A DNA stretch of 64,000 bases from positions 1 to 64,000 of the forward strand of contig CAWDMN010000054.1 in NCBI GenBank assembly GCA_963803155.1. The letters run 5' to 3'. Origin of the DNA: CAWDMN01 sp963803155. GTDB lineage: Bacteria > Acidobacteriota > Terriglobia > Versatilivoradales > Versatilivoraceae. The position numbers and the translations under genes are program-made. The notes under the pieces are model-generated. The model had not been told where the DNA came from, searched no databases, and saw nothing but the letters and a program-made list of their open reading frames with translations. Positions 18,145 through 27,324 of this stretch are shown piece after piece (within the stretch, counting starts at the first letter, position 1; every line of letters begins with the position of its first letter).

Positions 18145-18738
18145 ATGGCGAAGCATAGTCTGGGGCTGGCAATGAGTTTGATTTTGGTGCTGGGGCTAAA
18201 GGGCGGCATCCAAGCGGCTGATACTTCATTGGGAAAAGGCAAAAAAATGACAATATACGATTTTTCTCTCAACAATATCGATGGAAAACAGGTCAAATTG
18301 GATCAATATCGCGGCAAGGTGCTTTTGTTGGTCAATGTGGCCAGTCAATGCGGATTTACACCGCAGTACGAAGGGCTGCAGAAAATTTATTCTCAATATA
18401 AAGACAAGGGATTTGTAGTGCTCGGATTCCCCGCCAACAATTTTGGAGGACAGGAACCCGGGACCGACCAGGAAATTAAAACTTTTTGTTCCACTCGGTT
18501 CCACGCCACCTTCCCGATGTTTGCGAAGATTTCCGTCAAAGGGGCTGACAAACACCCGTTGTACCAATTTCTGACCGAAGCGGGGACCGATCCTCGATTT
18601 GCCGGTGAGATCAAGTGGAACTTCAATAAGTTCCTGGTGGACCGAAAAGGAAATATCGTCGCCCGGTTTGATTCGCCCGACACTCCTGAAAGTGAAAAAG
18701 TCACTAAAGCCATTGAAATGGCTTTGGCGGAGAAATAA
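18145..18738 (+). CDS. Exported glutathione peroxidase family protein
   Basis: A 197-residue thiol peroxidase that reduces peroxides, likely using thioredoxin-like partners. The signal peptide (SLGLAMSLILVLGLKGGIQA) implies periplasmic location. Family motifs are present: LLVNVASQCGFTPQY with the peroxidatic Cys (not selenocysteine), FPANNFGGQEPG with the catalytic Gln, and KWNFNKFLVDRKG with the Trp-Asn pair. GGGAGGACAT directly precedes the ATG. The gene stands alone. Nothing unusual except export, which occurs in some Gram-negative members. Confidence 0.93.
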   Translation: MAKHSLGLAMSLILVLGLKGGIQAADTSLGKGKKMTIYDFSLNNIDGKQVKLDQYRGKVLLLVNVASQCGFTPQYEGLQKIYSQYKDKGFVVLGFPANNFGGQEPGTDQEIKTFCSTRFHATFPMFAKISVKGADKHPLYQFLTEAGTDPRFAGEIKWNFNKFLVDRKGNIVARFDSPDTPESEKVTKAIEMALAEK

Positions 18739-18814
18739 ATCGGGCATAGGCTCCTTAGAATATCCCTGCCGTGCGGTTAACTAAAGCAGAGAAATTGAAT
18801 GGATTGGCTACGAT

Positions 18815-18910
18815 TGTAGCGCGGAGTCGTCTCACAGACTCCGCGGCTTTTGGCTTAGCTAAATGCCGCAGACCCGCCAGGCCAGATCTATGTTGCGGGT
18901 CTGCGCTACA
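18815..18910. repeat. Twin-hairpin repeat, copy 1
   Basis: A 96-bp unit with ends TGTAGCGC and GCGCTACA (8-bp inverted). Inside are a hairpin GCGGAGTC/GACTCCGC (18821-18828, 18837-18844), a linker GCTTTTGGCTTAGCTAAATG, and a hairpin GCAGACCCGC/GCGGGTCTGC. A related unit at 55659-55750 has the same linker but a different order of stems. Confidence 0.8.
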
Positions 18911-18974
18911 GGCTAGTCCTTTGCTGCAAAGATCAAAGTCCGAAACCATGCGGTTGCAACAAGACCTGCCATTT

Positions 18975-19451
18975 TCATCTTCTTGTTGTGCCAGCCTCGC
19001 TGGCATGGGCGACTTCCTGGAAAATCCCTTCCGTGCAGCTGGCTGCGGCAGATAACTTGAATCCCCGGTCCTGTAGATATTTTTGAGCATAAGCCGCGGT
19101 CTGAACACGTATCCGGTTCTGTTCAAATTTATTGGGCATCCATGTGACCTTGGAATTATGGTCTCTCTTGTCTAGGGCTCTTCCCAAAAAGTATCCTCCT
19201 ACTGCTCCCACTGCGGCCCCAATCAAAGAAGCCGTCCACACCTTCCGATCGGAATAAATTGCATCGTCATAGGCAGCAAGACCCGCCAACAACCCCACCG
19301 CGAAGCCACCTCCACCGCCCGCAATGGTGAAGATGGTGCGATATTTCGTGGATTCGGCCTGTTTCTGCGGTGGCGCCTGTTGTCCAAGAGCGCTACAACA
19401 GCCAAGCACAATTAGAACACATACATTAATGAGGCAATTTCTGGAATGCAT
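18975..19451 (-). CDS. Exported glycine-zipper-like protein, function unknown
   Basis: A 158-residue protein with a signal peptide ending near CSALGQQ (the Cys pair at residues 18-19 could also be a lipobox). Two glycine-rich hydrophobic stretches, FTIAGGGGGFAVGLLAGLAA and LIGAAVGAVGGYFLGRALDK, look like glycine zippers that insert in or associate with a membrane. The C-terminal part is hydrophilic. A TAGGAGG ribosome binding site lies about eight bases before the ATG at 19449-19451. No family is recognised with confidence; envelope association is inferred. Confidence 0.65.
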   Translation of the reverse strand: MHSRNCLINVCVLIVLGCCSALGQQAPPQKQAESTKYRTIFTIAGGGGGFAVGLLAGLAAYDDAIYSDRKVWTASLIGAAVGAVGGYFLGRALDKRDHNSKVTWMPNKFEQNRIRVQTAAYAQKYLQDRGFKLSAAASCTEGIFQEVAHASEAGTTRR

Positions 19452-19581
19452 AATAACCTCCTAAGAGAGCCTAGGTTTGAAATCGCCAGCTTCTCTTAAC
19501 AAGCTGATTGGCAATCCGGTTGCCAATCGCAATCCTCTGATAACAAGAAATTTGTTGCTTGCTGAGAGACGTCCCTCCGCC

Positions 19582-19620
19582 AAAAAAGGCACCAGGTGCC
19601 ATGAATTCATGGCGTTTTTT
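19582..19620. terminator. Possible bidirectional terminator
   Basis: A6 is followed by GGCACCAGGTGCC and then by the 16-base palindrome GCCATGAATTCATGGC and GTTTTTT. Either hairpin could act in one direction. It lies in the 515-base gap 19452-19966, between the start of one minus-strand gene and the end of another; the gap has no other feature. Confidence 0.45.
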
Positions 19621-19966
19621 AGGCCAGACTGAGCATCTTTTTATCGGGAAAAATGATATGATTTGACAGACGGCAGGAAAGGATATTCTCCATCTGGTCT
19701 TGTTCATTATTCATTTCCCATTGAATTGGCTGGAACAAGAGCAGGAAGCTCGATCCTTACAGCTCAGCCGCCCAATGGAATATTGCAAATGGTAAATGGA
19801 AAATGTTTTTTTCAGAACTTGTACATTTGAAGGGGATTTCACCAACAGTTCGAAAATCGGAATTGCCAGAAATCCCCCTAAAAAAACCTCTGAGTTCTCT
19901 ATTCACTCAGGGTTCTTTGTGGTTAAATACCGATTTCGCTTCGGCTCTGGCTTAGCGGCTTTGGGA

Positions 19967-20902
19967 TTAAAGGGATTTAAGCAGATTGTCGAGCACTTTC
20001 TGACAGCCGGCATAGGGATCGCCTTCCCCTTCAAACTCGATGGAGTAGATACCCTTGAATCCAGTCTTCTTCGAGATTTCGATGCATTTCGGAAAGTTGT
20101 ATTCCATCTCTTTGCCCGTTGAATCGAACTTCATTCCTTTGGCGTGACAGACAATGCGTGCGTAGGGGAAGAGCTGTTCCAATCCCTTCATTCGCACTGT
20201 TTCATTGGGAAAATTAAAGAAATCGGGCAAGGCTCCCACCTGCTCTCCGCCAACTCCTTTAAACAATGCCACCAGTTCCTCAGGATGCTCTGAACCAAGC
20301 CCTCCATGGTTCTCGATGATCACCTGCACTCCTTTGGATTTTCCATAATCAGAAAGCTGTTTGTAGGAGTCAATCGTCGGGGCCAGGTTTTTAGGATCCA
20401 TTTTGCCGGGGTCGCATCTTACACATCCACACTGGATAGCCACGGCCACATCGATCCACTTCTTGGCGCCTTTGACGGCATTGTCGCGAATCTTCTTGTC
20501 AGGGTCGGACAACCCGCCCTTTTGCCATAACTCTTCAATATCCACGGGCATGTTCACCACTTTAGAGCCGGACTCCTTAAGCCGGGCTTGGAGCTCTTGC
20601 AGATATCCCGCCTCGGTGGAATCAAAATGAGGCGCGCAGATCTCCATGTTGTGGACCTCATACTTTTCGGCAATCATCTTCGGAAAATCGAGCAACTTCA
20701 GCATTTCGCCGGGGAGCTTGAATTCCGCTTCCCGCGTCGACTTAAAATAGTTGTGAAAGGTCCAGGTTGAGATGGAAATGCGGCTCAACTTGTCACTCGC
20801 AACGGGCGCCGCGGAACCCAGAGCCTGCAAATCTTCGCGCCAAAAGGCAATCCCGGCGATGGATCCCAAGGCAATACTCTCGACAAAATTACGACGATTC
20901 AT
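19967..20902 (-). CDS. Exported sugar phosphate isomerase/epimerase-like TIM barrel
   Basis: A 311-residue protein with a Tat-like N-terminus (MNRRNFVESIALGSIAGIAF). The mature part is an AP-endonuclease-2-like TIM barrel as in xylose isomerase-like sugar isomerases and epimerases: EVHNMEICAPHFDS, VQVIIENHGG, DFFNF and YSIEFEGEGDPY supply acidic and His residues for a metal centre. The ATG at 20902 is preferred because GGAGG stands five bases upstream; the longer frame adds 18 residues without a signal. It is divergent from an orphan sugar-binding lipoprotein gene. Substrate is unknown, likely a sugar handled in the periplasm. Confidence 0.82.
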   Translation of the reverse strand: MNRRNFVESIALGSIAGIAFWREDLQALGSAAPVASDKLSRISISTWTFHNYFKSTREAEFKLPGEMLKLLDFPKMIAEKYEVHNMEICAPHFDSTEAGYLQELQARLKESGSKVVNMPVDIEELWQKGGLSDPDKKIRDNAVKGAKKWIDVAVAIQCGCVRCDPGKMDPKNLAPTIDSYKQLSDYGKSKGVQVIIENHGGLGSEHPEELVALFKGVGGEQVGALPDFFNFPNETVRMKGLEQLFPYARIVCHAKGMKFDSTGKEMEYNFPKCIEISKKTGFKGIYSIEFEGEGDPYAGCQKVLDNLLKSL

Positions 20903-21301
20903 GAATCCTCCATATCTTGGATTTGGAACGGTAAATTGGGGTTCGAAAAAAGCCACATCCAGACGTCAGGTTGAAGTATGTCCGAGCGGATGTGAACTTC
21001 AACAAACACCTTTGAATAAACGCAGGCAGCGAAGAACAGGAAATAGGCTAAAGCGGAAGATCGGACAAATCAAGGAAAAAACTTGAACAGGCATGCAGTT
21101 GATCGAGCACCTTTGCGCCATGCAATCTCGATGTTTACGTTCGTCTTTCATTGCTCCCAATTCAGGGTTTTGACAATTCTTTCCAATGAATAATTCTTTT
21201 TAACTCGGACACTGGAAATAATTTAAAATATTTAAGACAGGCACAATCGGAGGGTGAATAGACATCACCGAAAGGTTGTCAAAAACCGAAAGGAGGATTT
21301 C
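20903..21301. other. Divergent intergenic region
   Basis: This 399-base gap separates the Tat-type isomerase gene from the sugar-binding lipoprotein gene and must hold both promoters. No convincing operator palindrome, RNA or ORF was recognised. Confidence 0.5.
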
Positions 21302-22306
21302 ATGTTCCGCTGGGAAAAAGCCATGACGCTGGGATTGCTGGGGCTTCTGCTCGCATTGTGGAGTTGCGGCAAAGCCGATCACGATGTTCAAGAAAGGTAC
21401 TTCCTTGTCTGCGTAAACACCAAGATCCCTTATTGGCAGACCGCCGCGGCAGGGCTGAATCAGGCCGCCGCACAACTGAAAGTGAAAGCTGAAATGGTTG
21501 GGCCCGAGAATTATGATCCCAAAGCTCAACAACAGGAATTTCAGAGAACCCTTACTCTGAAACCGACGGGCATTCTGGTTTCGCCCGCGGAGGCACAATT
21601 GTTGAAAGCCGACATCGAAACCGCCATAGCTCGCGGAATTCCCGTCATTACGATGGATTCGGACTCACCTTCCAGCCAGCGTCTTTTTTACATCGGCACC
21701 AACAACTATCAGGCCGGAATTATGGGCGGCAGGAAACTGGTGGATAGTTTAAAGGGAAAAGGGAATGTGATCGTGTTCACCATGCCGGACCAGGCCAATT
21801 TGAAGGAGCGGCTGGATGGGTATCAGTCCGTGCTGGCGGAGCATCCTCAAATCAAAATCACGGAAATCGTCGACATCAAAGGCGATCCAGGGATTGCTTT
21901 CGACAAGACCATGGAAATCGCCGAGAAACAACCCGACAAGGTGGATGCCTTTGTCTGTCTGGAAGCTAATGCCGGGAAGGATGTGGCCCTGGCTTTGAGC
22001 CGCAAAGGAGTCAAGAACAAAACGATTGTGGCCATGGACACGGATCAGGGGACACTCCAGGGAATCAAGGATGGTTTGATCGTGGCGACCATCGCCCAGA
22101 AGCCTTACACCATGGCCTATTTCGGGCTGATGATGCTCGACCATTTCTATCATCACAAGCTTTCGTCGTTGACTCGCGACTGGGCTAAAGATCCCTTTTC
22201 CGTTCTTCCCTCCATCATGGATACGGGAGCCGCCATGGTGGACCGTTCCAACGTGGAGGAGTTTATCCAGGCTCAGCCATCTAAATCTGGCGGTTCAAAA
22301 TCGTAA
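21302..22306 (+). CDS. Sugar-binding lipoprotein of the CUT2/LacI-like class
   Basis: A 334-residue periplasmic binding protein. The N-terminal hydrophobic stretch ends in LLALWSCGK, a probable lipobox, so it would be anchored by a lipidated Cys. The fold signature of ribose/galactose-type binding proteins is clear: VNTKIPYWQTAAAGLNQAA, PTGILVSPAEA, GIPVITMDSDSPSSQ, YIGTNNYQAGIMGG, and AMDTDQGTLQGI near the end. The ATG at 21302 has GGAGG six bases upstream. No permease or ATPase genes are nearby, so it is an orphan binding protein. The neighbours on both sides are Tat-type sugar isomerase-like genes, which suggests a shared sugar substrate. Confidence 0.88.
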   Translation: MFRWEKAMTLGLLGLLLALWSCGKADHDVQERYFLVCVNTKIPYWQTAAAGLNQAAAQLKVKAEMVGPENYDPKAQQQEFQRTLTLKPTGILVSPAEAQLLKADIETAIARGIPVITMDSDSPSSQRLFYIGTNNYQAGIMGGRKLVDSLKGKGNVIVFTMPDQANLKERLDGYQSVLAEHPQIKITEIVDIKGDPGIAFDKTMEIAEKQPDKVDAFVCLEANAGKDVALALSRKGVKNKTIVAMDTDQGTLQGIKDGLIVATIAQKPYTMAYFGLMMLDHFYHHKLSSLTRDWAKDPFSVLPSIMDTGAAMVDRSNVEEFIQAQPSKSGGSKS

Positions 22307-22344
22307 CTATTCAAGTAGCCCGTAGTCAGAATTCAGGAGTCCGA

Positions 22345-22725
22345 ATGAAGGCGGCAGCGACGAGATTTGAGGACTCGGTGGTGTGGCAAAAGGCTCGCTG
22401 GTTTGTGCTGGCGGCTTATCGATTGGCGGGGGCCTTCCCCTGATAAGAGATCTTTGGTCTTTCGTCTCAATTTAAGCGAGCTGCCGTCTCCATTGCCGCG
22501 AACTTTGCGGAAGAATTCAAGAAACTCGGAAAAGCCGAAGAACTTCGCTTTTGCCACATCGCACAAAGGTCCGTCGAAGAATCTCGATTCTATCTGATTC
22601 TCGCCAAGGACCTTGAGTACGGAGATGTTTCCCAATTAAGCCCGTTGCTTGAAGAGGCCAGCAACCTGTTGGAGGCTTATTCGCAGGCCATTCTGGATTC
22701 TGACTCCTGGATCCTGTCTGCCTGA
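22345..22725 (+). pseudogene. Four-helix-bundle (S23/IVS-type) gene with two in-frame stops
   Basis: Reads in one frame as RFEDSVVWQKARWFVLAAY, then TGA TAA at 22441-22446, then IFGLSSQFKRAAVSIAANFA and on to LEEASNLLEAYSQAIL, ending at TGA 22723-22725. This is the 23S-rRNA-intervening-sequence-type four-helix bundle family. The two adjacent stops fall where the family has two charged residues before the GL-SQ motif. The gene is flanked by related inverted sequences (TTCAGGAGTCCGAAT on the left, ATTCTGACTCCTGG on the right). A shorter deleted copy lies at 50075-50185 on the other strand. Confidence 0.85.
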
Positions 22726-22757
22726 GTAGTAACCCAAAATCTTAAAATAATTGTCCC

Positions 22758-23669
22758 ATGACTTTAAAAAACATGAATACTATTTCCCGTCGTGATTGGC
22801 TTTGGCAATTCGGTTTGTCTTTGGGAATCTGCTCCACCCCCCGCCTGTTCCTGGCGGGAGAAAATCGCCTGAAGTCTCGCGTCCGGTTCGGCGTGCGAGG
22901 CCCATTGCCCGACATCAGCCTGCGGGAGCGGGCTCTATTGCTGAAACGGCTGGGATTCGAAGGGATTGAACTGGGACCAGAGTTCCTGAATCAGCCAGTG
23001 AAGAATATTCTCTCCGACCTGAAAGACACGGGTATTTGCGTCAGTGCCATTGTCGGTTCCCTTGGACTCTTAAATCCCGATCCCCACGAGAGGGCCAAAG
23101 CTGTGCGATTAGATCTACAGCGCATCAAAATGGCTCATGAACTAGGCGCCAGCGCCATCATCGAGGTTCCCGTCTTCGGGCCTTGCCGTTTTCCCAATCC
23201 GCCGAAGCCACCCTCTCCTCATAAGCAGGAAGACCAACTTCTAGTGGAGGGAATCCAACAACTGGAGCCTGCCCTGCGGAAAAACAGCCTGTTGCTTTTG
23301 CTCGAACCATTGACCCGCCAAGAAACCCACTATATGAATCGGCAGGAACATGGGGCTCAGATCATTCAAGCCAGCAAAACCAACCACACCCGGCTGTTGA
23401 GCGATTTTTACCATATGCAAATGGAGGAGCCAGACCTGGCGGACACACTGCGGGAATATGGTCAGTTCACTGGATATGTCCATCTCGCCGAGACCGCAGC
23501 GCGCACTGAACCTGGATCCCACGGCTTCGACTATCGTCCCGGTTTTCGCGCTTTAAAACGGCACGGTTTCGCGGGATGGCTGGTCATGGAATCCAATGCC
23601 AGCGACAACCCCGAAGGGGCCTTAAGGCGAGGATTGAAATACATTCAACAGCAATGGCTAGAAGCTTAG
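22758..23669 (+). CDS. Tat-exported sugar phosphate isomerase/epimerase-like protein
   Basis: A 303-residue TIM-barrel protein with a Tat-type start (ISRRDWLWQFGLSLGI). Barrel features are FEGIELGPEFLN, GASAIIEVPVFGP, LLLLEPLTRQETHYMN, LLSDFYHMQMEEPDL and GYVHLAETAAR, consistent with an xylose-isomerase-like metal site of Glu, Asp and His. It is 33 bases downstream of the dead four-helix gene and on the same strand as the sugar-binding lipoprotein. The first ATG is used; the inner ATG at 22773 would also keep the twin arginines. The exact reaction is unknown. Confidence 0.82.
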   Translation: MTLKNMNTISRRDWLWQFGLSLGICSTPRLFLAGENRLKSRVRFGVRGPLPDISLRERALLLKRLGFEGIELGPEFLNQPVKNILSDLKDTGICVSAIVGSLGLLNPDPHERAKAVRLDLQRIKMAHELGASAIIEVPVFGPCRFPNPPKPPSPHKQEDQLLVEGIQQLEPALRKNSLLLLLEPLTRQETHYMNRQEHGAQIIQASKTNHTRLLSDFYHMQMEEPDLADTLREYGQFTGYVHLAETAARTEPGSHGFDYRPGFRALKRHGFAGWLVMESNASDNPEGALRRGLKYIQQQWLEA

Positions 23670-23725
23670 CCCAGGCAACCTTCTTAGAAAATTCCTGCTC
23701 CGTTATCGGTGACAGTCTAGGCCAA

Positions 23726-23852
23726 GTTCCCCTCCTCCGATGAGGAGGGGTGCCCGCAGGGCGGGGTGGTGCGACCGTCCCGCTTTGCCAGCATCGAACC
23801 ACCCGCGTCCGTCCAGGGACGGACGGCCCCTCCTTGTCCAAGGAGGGGGGCC
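23726..23852. repeat. Multi-hairpin intergenic repeat
   Basis: A ~125-bp unit made of hairpins: CCCCTCCTCCGATGAGGAGG at 23729-23750, GTCCGTCCAGGGACGGAC near 23806-23825, and CCCCTCCTTGTCCAAGGAGG at 23828-23849. The outer hairpins resemble each other. It fills most of the gap between two convergent genes. Confidence 0.8.
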
Positions 23853-24021
23853 ATGCTAGATATTCTCTTTTCCGAACCTGATCATTGAAGTTGAATATTT
23901 TCATCCTCTTGTCGTGCCCGCCGCGCTGACAGGAGCGGCTCTTGAGATAATTCCTGCCTGATGGTAAATCATTGCAGGTTCGCATCAGTGTTCCCACTTC
24001 TTCTTGTCAGCCCGCCTGGCA

Positions 24022-26808
24022 CTATCGAAGCAGAGAACTCAATTCCTCTCCACTCAATGCCCTCTCCGGATGAAATTCTCCCGAATTCATGTACGCGAGC
24101 AAACTGTGAAGCAATTGTCTCGCCTCCGGCCGGTCCTTCATGCCTAGCAAATCGATGGCACAAAGCAGGACACTTCCCTTGCCTGCCTTGAATTCCAGAA
24201 TATTCCCCAACCGGTGCGCCCGTTCATAGTTGTCGATGACCGTTACGACGGGCTTCAGCGCCGGATTGAAACCGTCCAAAACAAAAGCCCGGGATTTTTG
24301 CAGCAGGTTGAACCATTGCCAATTGCCATGATACTCGGTGGGAAATTCTCGCAACGCGGGATGGTTCGGCTGGCACCAGATTCCCAAGGTTCCGGGCGCA
24401 ATGGGCGCTTTGCGTTCCTCCGCCAGCTTCTTGAACATCCCCCAATTCCAAAAATCGGAGGCAAAGGCGCCCTCAACGGATTGCTTCAAAGAGGTTAACT
24501 CAGGAAGCAATAGTATCCGGCCGCCTTTATCTAAAACCTTCCACGCATCTCCATCGAGCACTCGGCGGATCGCTGCGTGCCCAGGGTCAATGGCGGGGGC
24601 CTGGGGATAAACCCAAAGGTCATAACCATTCCGGACTTCGCTGCTCTCCAACTCAATTTCCAGTTTCAGATGTTGGGGAGCGGGCAGACTCCCCAAAGGA
24701 AAACGGATTTCGCCGACCGCAGTCAGAGTCCCTTGCTCTATATGCCCGGCGGGGAAATGCCCGGAAAGCAGAGTAGTGCCGCTTTCATCTTTTATGGCCC
24801 ACTGGAACTTTGCATTCTCCAGTGAAGCCGCCCCATAATGGGCCACTTCGACTAAAGCATTGAACTCCTCGTTTTGTGTCCAACAGTAACGGGCCATCCG
24901 GACCAGGGGAACCGTTGGAGCGCAGAATTGGCGCCAGCGCGCAGGTTCAATGATCCCTTTGGATTCCATGAAGCTATTCAAGATGCCCACTAGGGCCGTC
25001 CCCTGCCCCGGGAAATCCTGCAAGTCCAGAAGCTGAAAACCCGCGAAATTACGAGTCCGCAAGGCCGCCTCGATGTCCTCCCGGTAGCAGATCGCGGCCA
25101 GAGCGCCGGAAGCGCGCAGAAAATTTTCAGACTGATCCAGGAGTCCCTGCTTTTCCATCCGTTCGCGAAATATTTCCAGATTCCGCGCCGCCACAACTCC
25201 CTGATATTTTGGGATCTCTTTGAAATCCGGCGCCACCTGGTATTCCCCGATTTCATGGCTCACCACCGGCACCTTCAGGCTGGCTATTTCCGTATCGTAG
25301 GTTTTGAACGTATTGGCCGGACCGGTTTGAACATGTCCCAAAGGTATGTCCACCGTGCCGAAGGAGCCGCGGATTTTATTCCCGCCAGCCTGAAACGAAG
25401 CGAAGTAATCATCTCCAGCATCGGGCCCGGGGAACCAATTGTTGGTCCCTTGGGCATAGAGGTGGCGCGGATCCAGGCCGCGAAAATGAGCGACCAATGG
25501 GGCCATTAACTCCTGCCGGCCTCCCAATTCGTTTCCCAGAGACAGCATGACAAAGGAAGGATGGTTACCATACTCCTCCAAAAGCCGCTCCCCTTCAGCC
25601 TTCAGAAATTCATCATGGACGGGCTCGCCAAAGGCCTGCCAGTTGGGAAGTTCAGGCTGCAAGTAAATGCCGAGTTCGTCCGCCGCGGCAAAAGCCGCTT
25701 CCGGAGGACACCAGGTGTGGAAGCGGTAATGATTGATGCCATACGATTGGGCAATCTGAAAAATTTTCTCCCACCCCTCCAGTATCATGGGAGGATAGCC
25801 GGTCAGCGGAAAAACGCAGGCATCATGCTTGCCGCGGAGAAAAGTGGTTTTCCCATTGATTTTGAATTTCGTTCCTTCGGCCTTGAATTCCCTCAATCCG
25901 AAGGTCATCCGGCGTGCTTGCCGGGTACGCCTGCCGTTTTCTCTCATTGTCAGGGTTATCTGGACGGAATAGAGTTGCGGAGAAAACTCGTTCCAACTGA
26001 CGGCCCGTTCTCCCAGAGGAAGAGTAATCTCCAACTGCTTTTCCTTCTGTTCTGCTGACACGGAAAAAGGGACTGGCGAGATGGCAGGCAGAGCCAAGTT
26101 CCCGCGCGAGGCGCTGATTTGGAGAGTCCCCGTGGATTTAGTTCCAGGTTCATTTCCAAGCTCAACATGAAATCGCGCATCCCGTCTCCCCAAATTCGGA
26201 TATATCTGAACATCTTCAATCCAAGACTTCCCAGTCACTTCGATTCCCAGACGGCCGATGATCCCATTCCAGTTGGTTTGGGTCTGATCACTGATTTGAT
26301 GCGGATCGCCGATGGGCGGGTAGCCGGTGTTGTCGATCCGCAATGTCAGCCGATGCAATCCGGGGTTAAGTTTCCCCAAAAAATATCGGTGCGGCGCCAC
26401 CAGCGAATTTTGTTCCAGGCCGCATGGCTTTTCATCCACCCAGAGCCGGCTGATCTTGGTTCGCTCTAAAAGCAGCGTGAGGCGCTTCCCTGCCCAAGCC
26501 CGCGGGACCTGGATCTCGCGTTGATACCAGGCGGCGCCATAATACGGATAGAGCCGGGTCAACCGTCCCGCTTCCCTTTCGGCATTCAATGTCCCCTTTC
26601 GGTTCCCGTCGGTGGTTCCCGGCAATTGGATTGTGTCTGGCAGGGAAGTGCCATACCACGCCTCTTTCACCCCTCGGTCCCGTGGATCCAAGGCGAAACG
26701 CCACTCCCCATTCAGCGCGGTCCAATTTTCTTGGGCATGCATTGGGTTTGAGCAAACAAAAAGGATCAGGAGAATCAGTAGCCTCAAGAATCGAATTGAA
26801 TGAATCAT
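24022..26808 (-). CDS. Secreted glycoside hydrolase family 2 protein
   Basis: A 928-residue enzyme with a hydrophobic signal (IRFLRLLILLILFVCSNPMH) cleaved before QENW. It begins with the GH2 sugar-binding jelly roll (GEWRFALDPRDRG, AAWYQREIQVPRAW, RIDNTGYPPIG), followed by an immunoglobulin-like domain (about 190-300), then the catalytic barrel (FKINGKTTFLRGKHDACVFP, NHYRFHTWCPPEAAF). The probable acid/base Glu is in LSLGNELGG near residue 426, and a nucleophile candidate in SHEIGEYQ near 518. The last 300 residues form extra beta domains. The likely substrate is a beta-galactoside, glucuronide or related oligosaccharide. The ATG at 26808 precedes the signal peptide. Confidence 0.9.
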   Translation of the reverse strand: MIHSIRFLRLLILLILFVCSNPMHAQENWTALNGEWRFALDPRDRGVKEAWYGTSLPDTIQLPGTTDGNRKGTLNAEREAGRLTRLYPYYGAAWYQREIQVPRAWAGKRLTLLLERTKISRLWVDEKPCGLEQNSLVAPHRYFLGKLNPGLHRLTLRIDNTGYPPIGDPHQISDQTQTNWNGIIGRLGIEVTGKSWIEDVQIYPNLGRRDARFHVELGNEPGTKSTGTLQISASRGNLALPAISPVPFSVSAEQKEKQLEITLPLGERAVSWNEFSPQLYSVQITLTMRENGRRTRQARRMTFGLREFKAEGTKFKINGKTTFLRGKHDACVFPLTGYPPMILEGWEKIFQIAQSYGINHYRFHTWCPPEAAFAAADELGIYLQPELPNWQAFGEPVHDEFLKAEGERLLEEYGNHPSFVMLSLGNELGGRQELMAPLVAHFRGLDPRHLYAQGTNNWFPGPDAGDDYFASFQAGGNKIRGSFGTVDIPLGHVQTGPANTFKTYDTEIASLKVPVVSHEIGEYQVAPDFKEIPKYQGVVAARNLEIFRERMEKQGLLDQSENFLRASGALAAICYREDIEAALRTRNFAGFQLLDLQDFPGQGTALVGILNSFMESKGIIEPARWRQFCAPTVPLVRMARYCWTQNEEFNALVEVAHYGAASLENAKFQWAIKDESGTTLLSGHFPAGHIEQGTLTAVGEIRFPLGSLPAPQHLKLEIELESSEVRNGYDLWVYPQAPAIDPGHAAIRRVLDGDAWKVLDKGGRILLLPELTSLKQSVEGAFASDFWNWGMFKKLAEERKAPIAPGTLGIWCQPNHPALREFPTEYHGNWQWFNLLQKSRAFVLDGFNPALKPVVTVIDNYERAHRLGNILEFKAGKGSVLLCAIDLLGMKDRPEARQLLHSLLAYMNSGEFHPERALSGEELSSLLR

Positions 26809-26986
26809 GATTATAATCCTCGCATCAGATATTTCACTCCGGCACGGCCTTCCCAAGAGAAGAGAAGTAAACAGGGAAAGAAGCTGCTGACCTTCCCTTT
26901 GAAGAGTTGCACATTCAATGACAGAACATCTTTCCGCTGCTCAAAAAGATATCATGAGCGGGTCTACAAAGGGTAAACTGCCAAAA

Positions 26987-27083
26987 GGTGGAACGCGCGA
27001 TCCTTTGCTTGTTCGCCTTGCCAGCACGTTCGGCGTCGCAAGGCGAAGAGTCGCGCGAGGGATCGCGCGACCCACCACAAGGT
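26987..27083. repeat. GGTGGAACGCGCG-type dispersed repeat, divergent copy
   Basis: Runs from GGTGGAACGCGCGATCC to GCGCGAGGGATCGCGCGACC and CACC. Ends pair with each other as in the copies at 8892 and 10445; the middle is different. The gap 26809-27324 contains nothing else recognisable. Confidence 0.75.
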
Positions 27084-27324
27084 TAGCCCGAATTGGCAAA
27101 TTCTATCCGCTCATCTCCCCCGGCAATTCCGAGGATGCATCTAATCCCTTTCTGCGGCCATAGCCTCGGGAAGTTCCGGTAATTTAAAAAAAATGACGCA
27201 CCTCAGGGCAATAAAATTCTATCATACAGAGACGCCGATTCCGCGGAAAGCCAACTTTCTGGAGTGGGCGCAATCAAAACGGCAAGGATTATGGAAGATG
27301 CGACCCCAAAGGAGGGGATTAATC

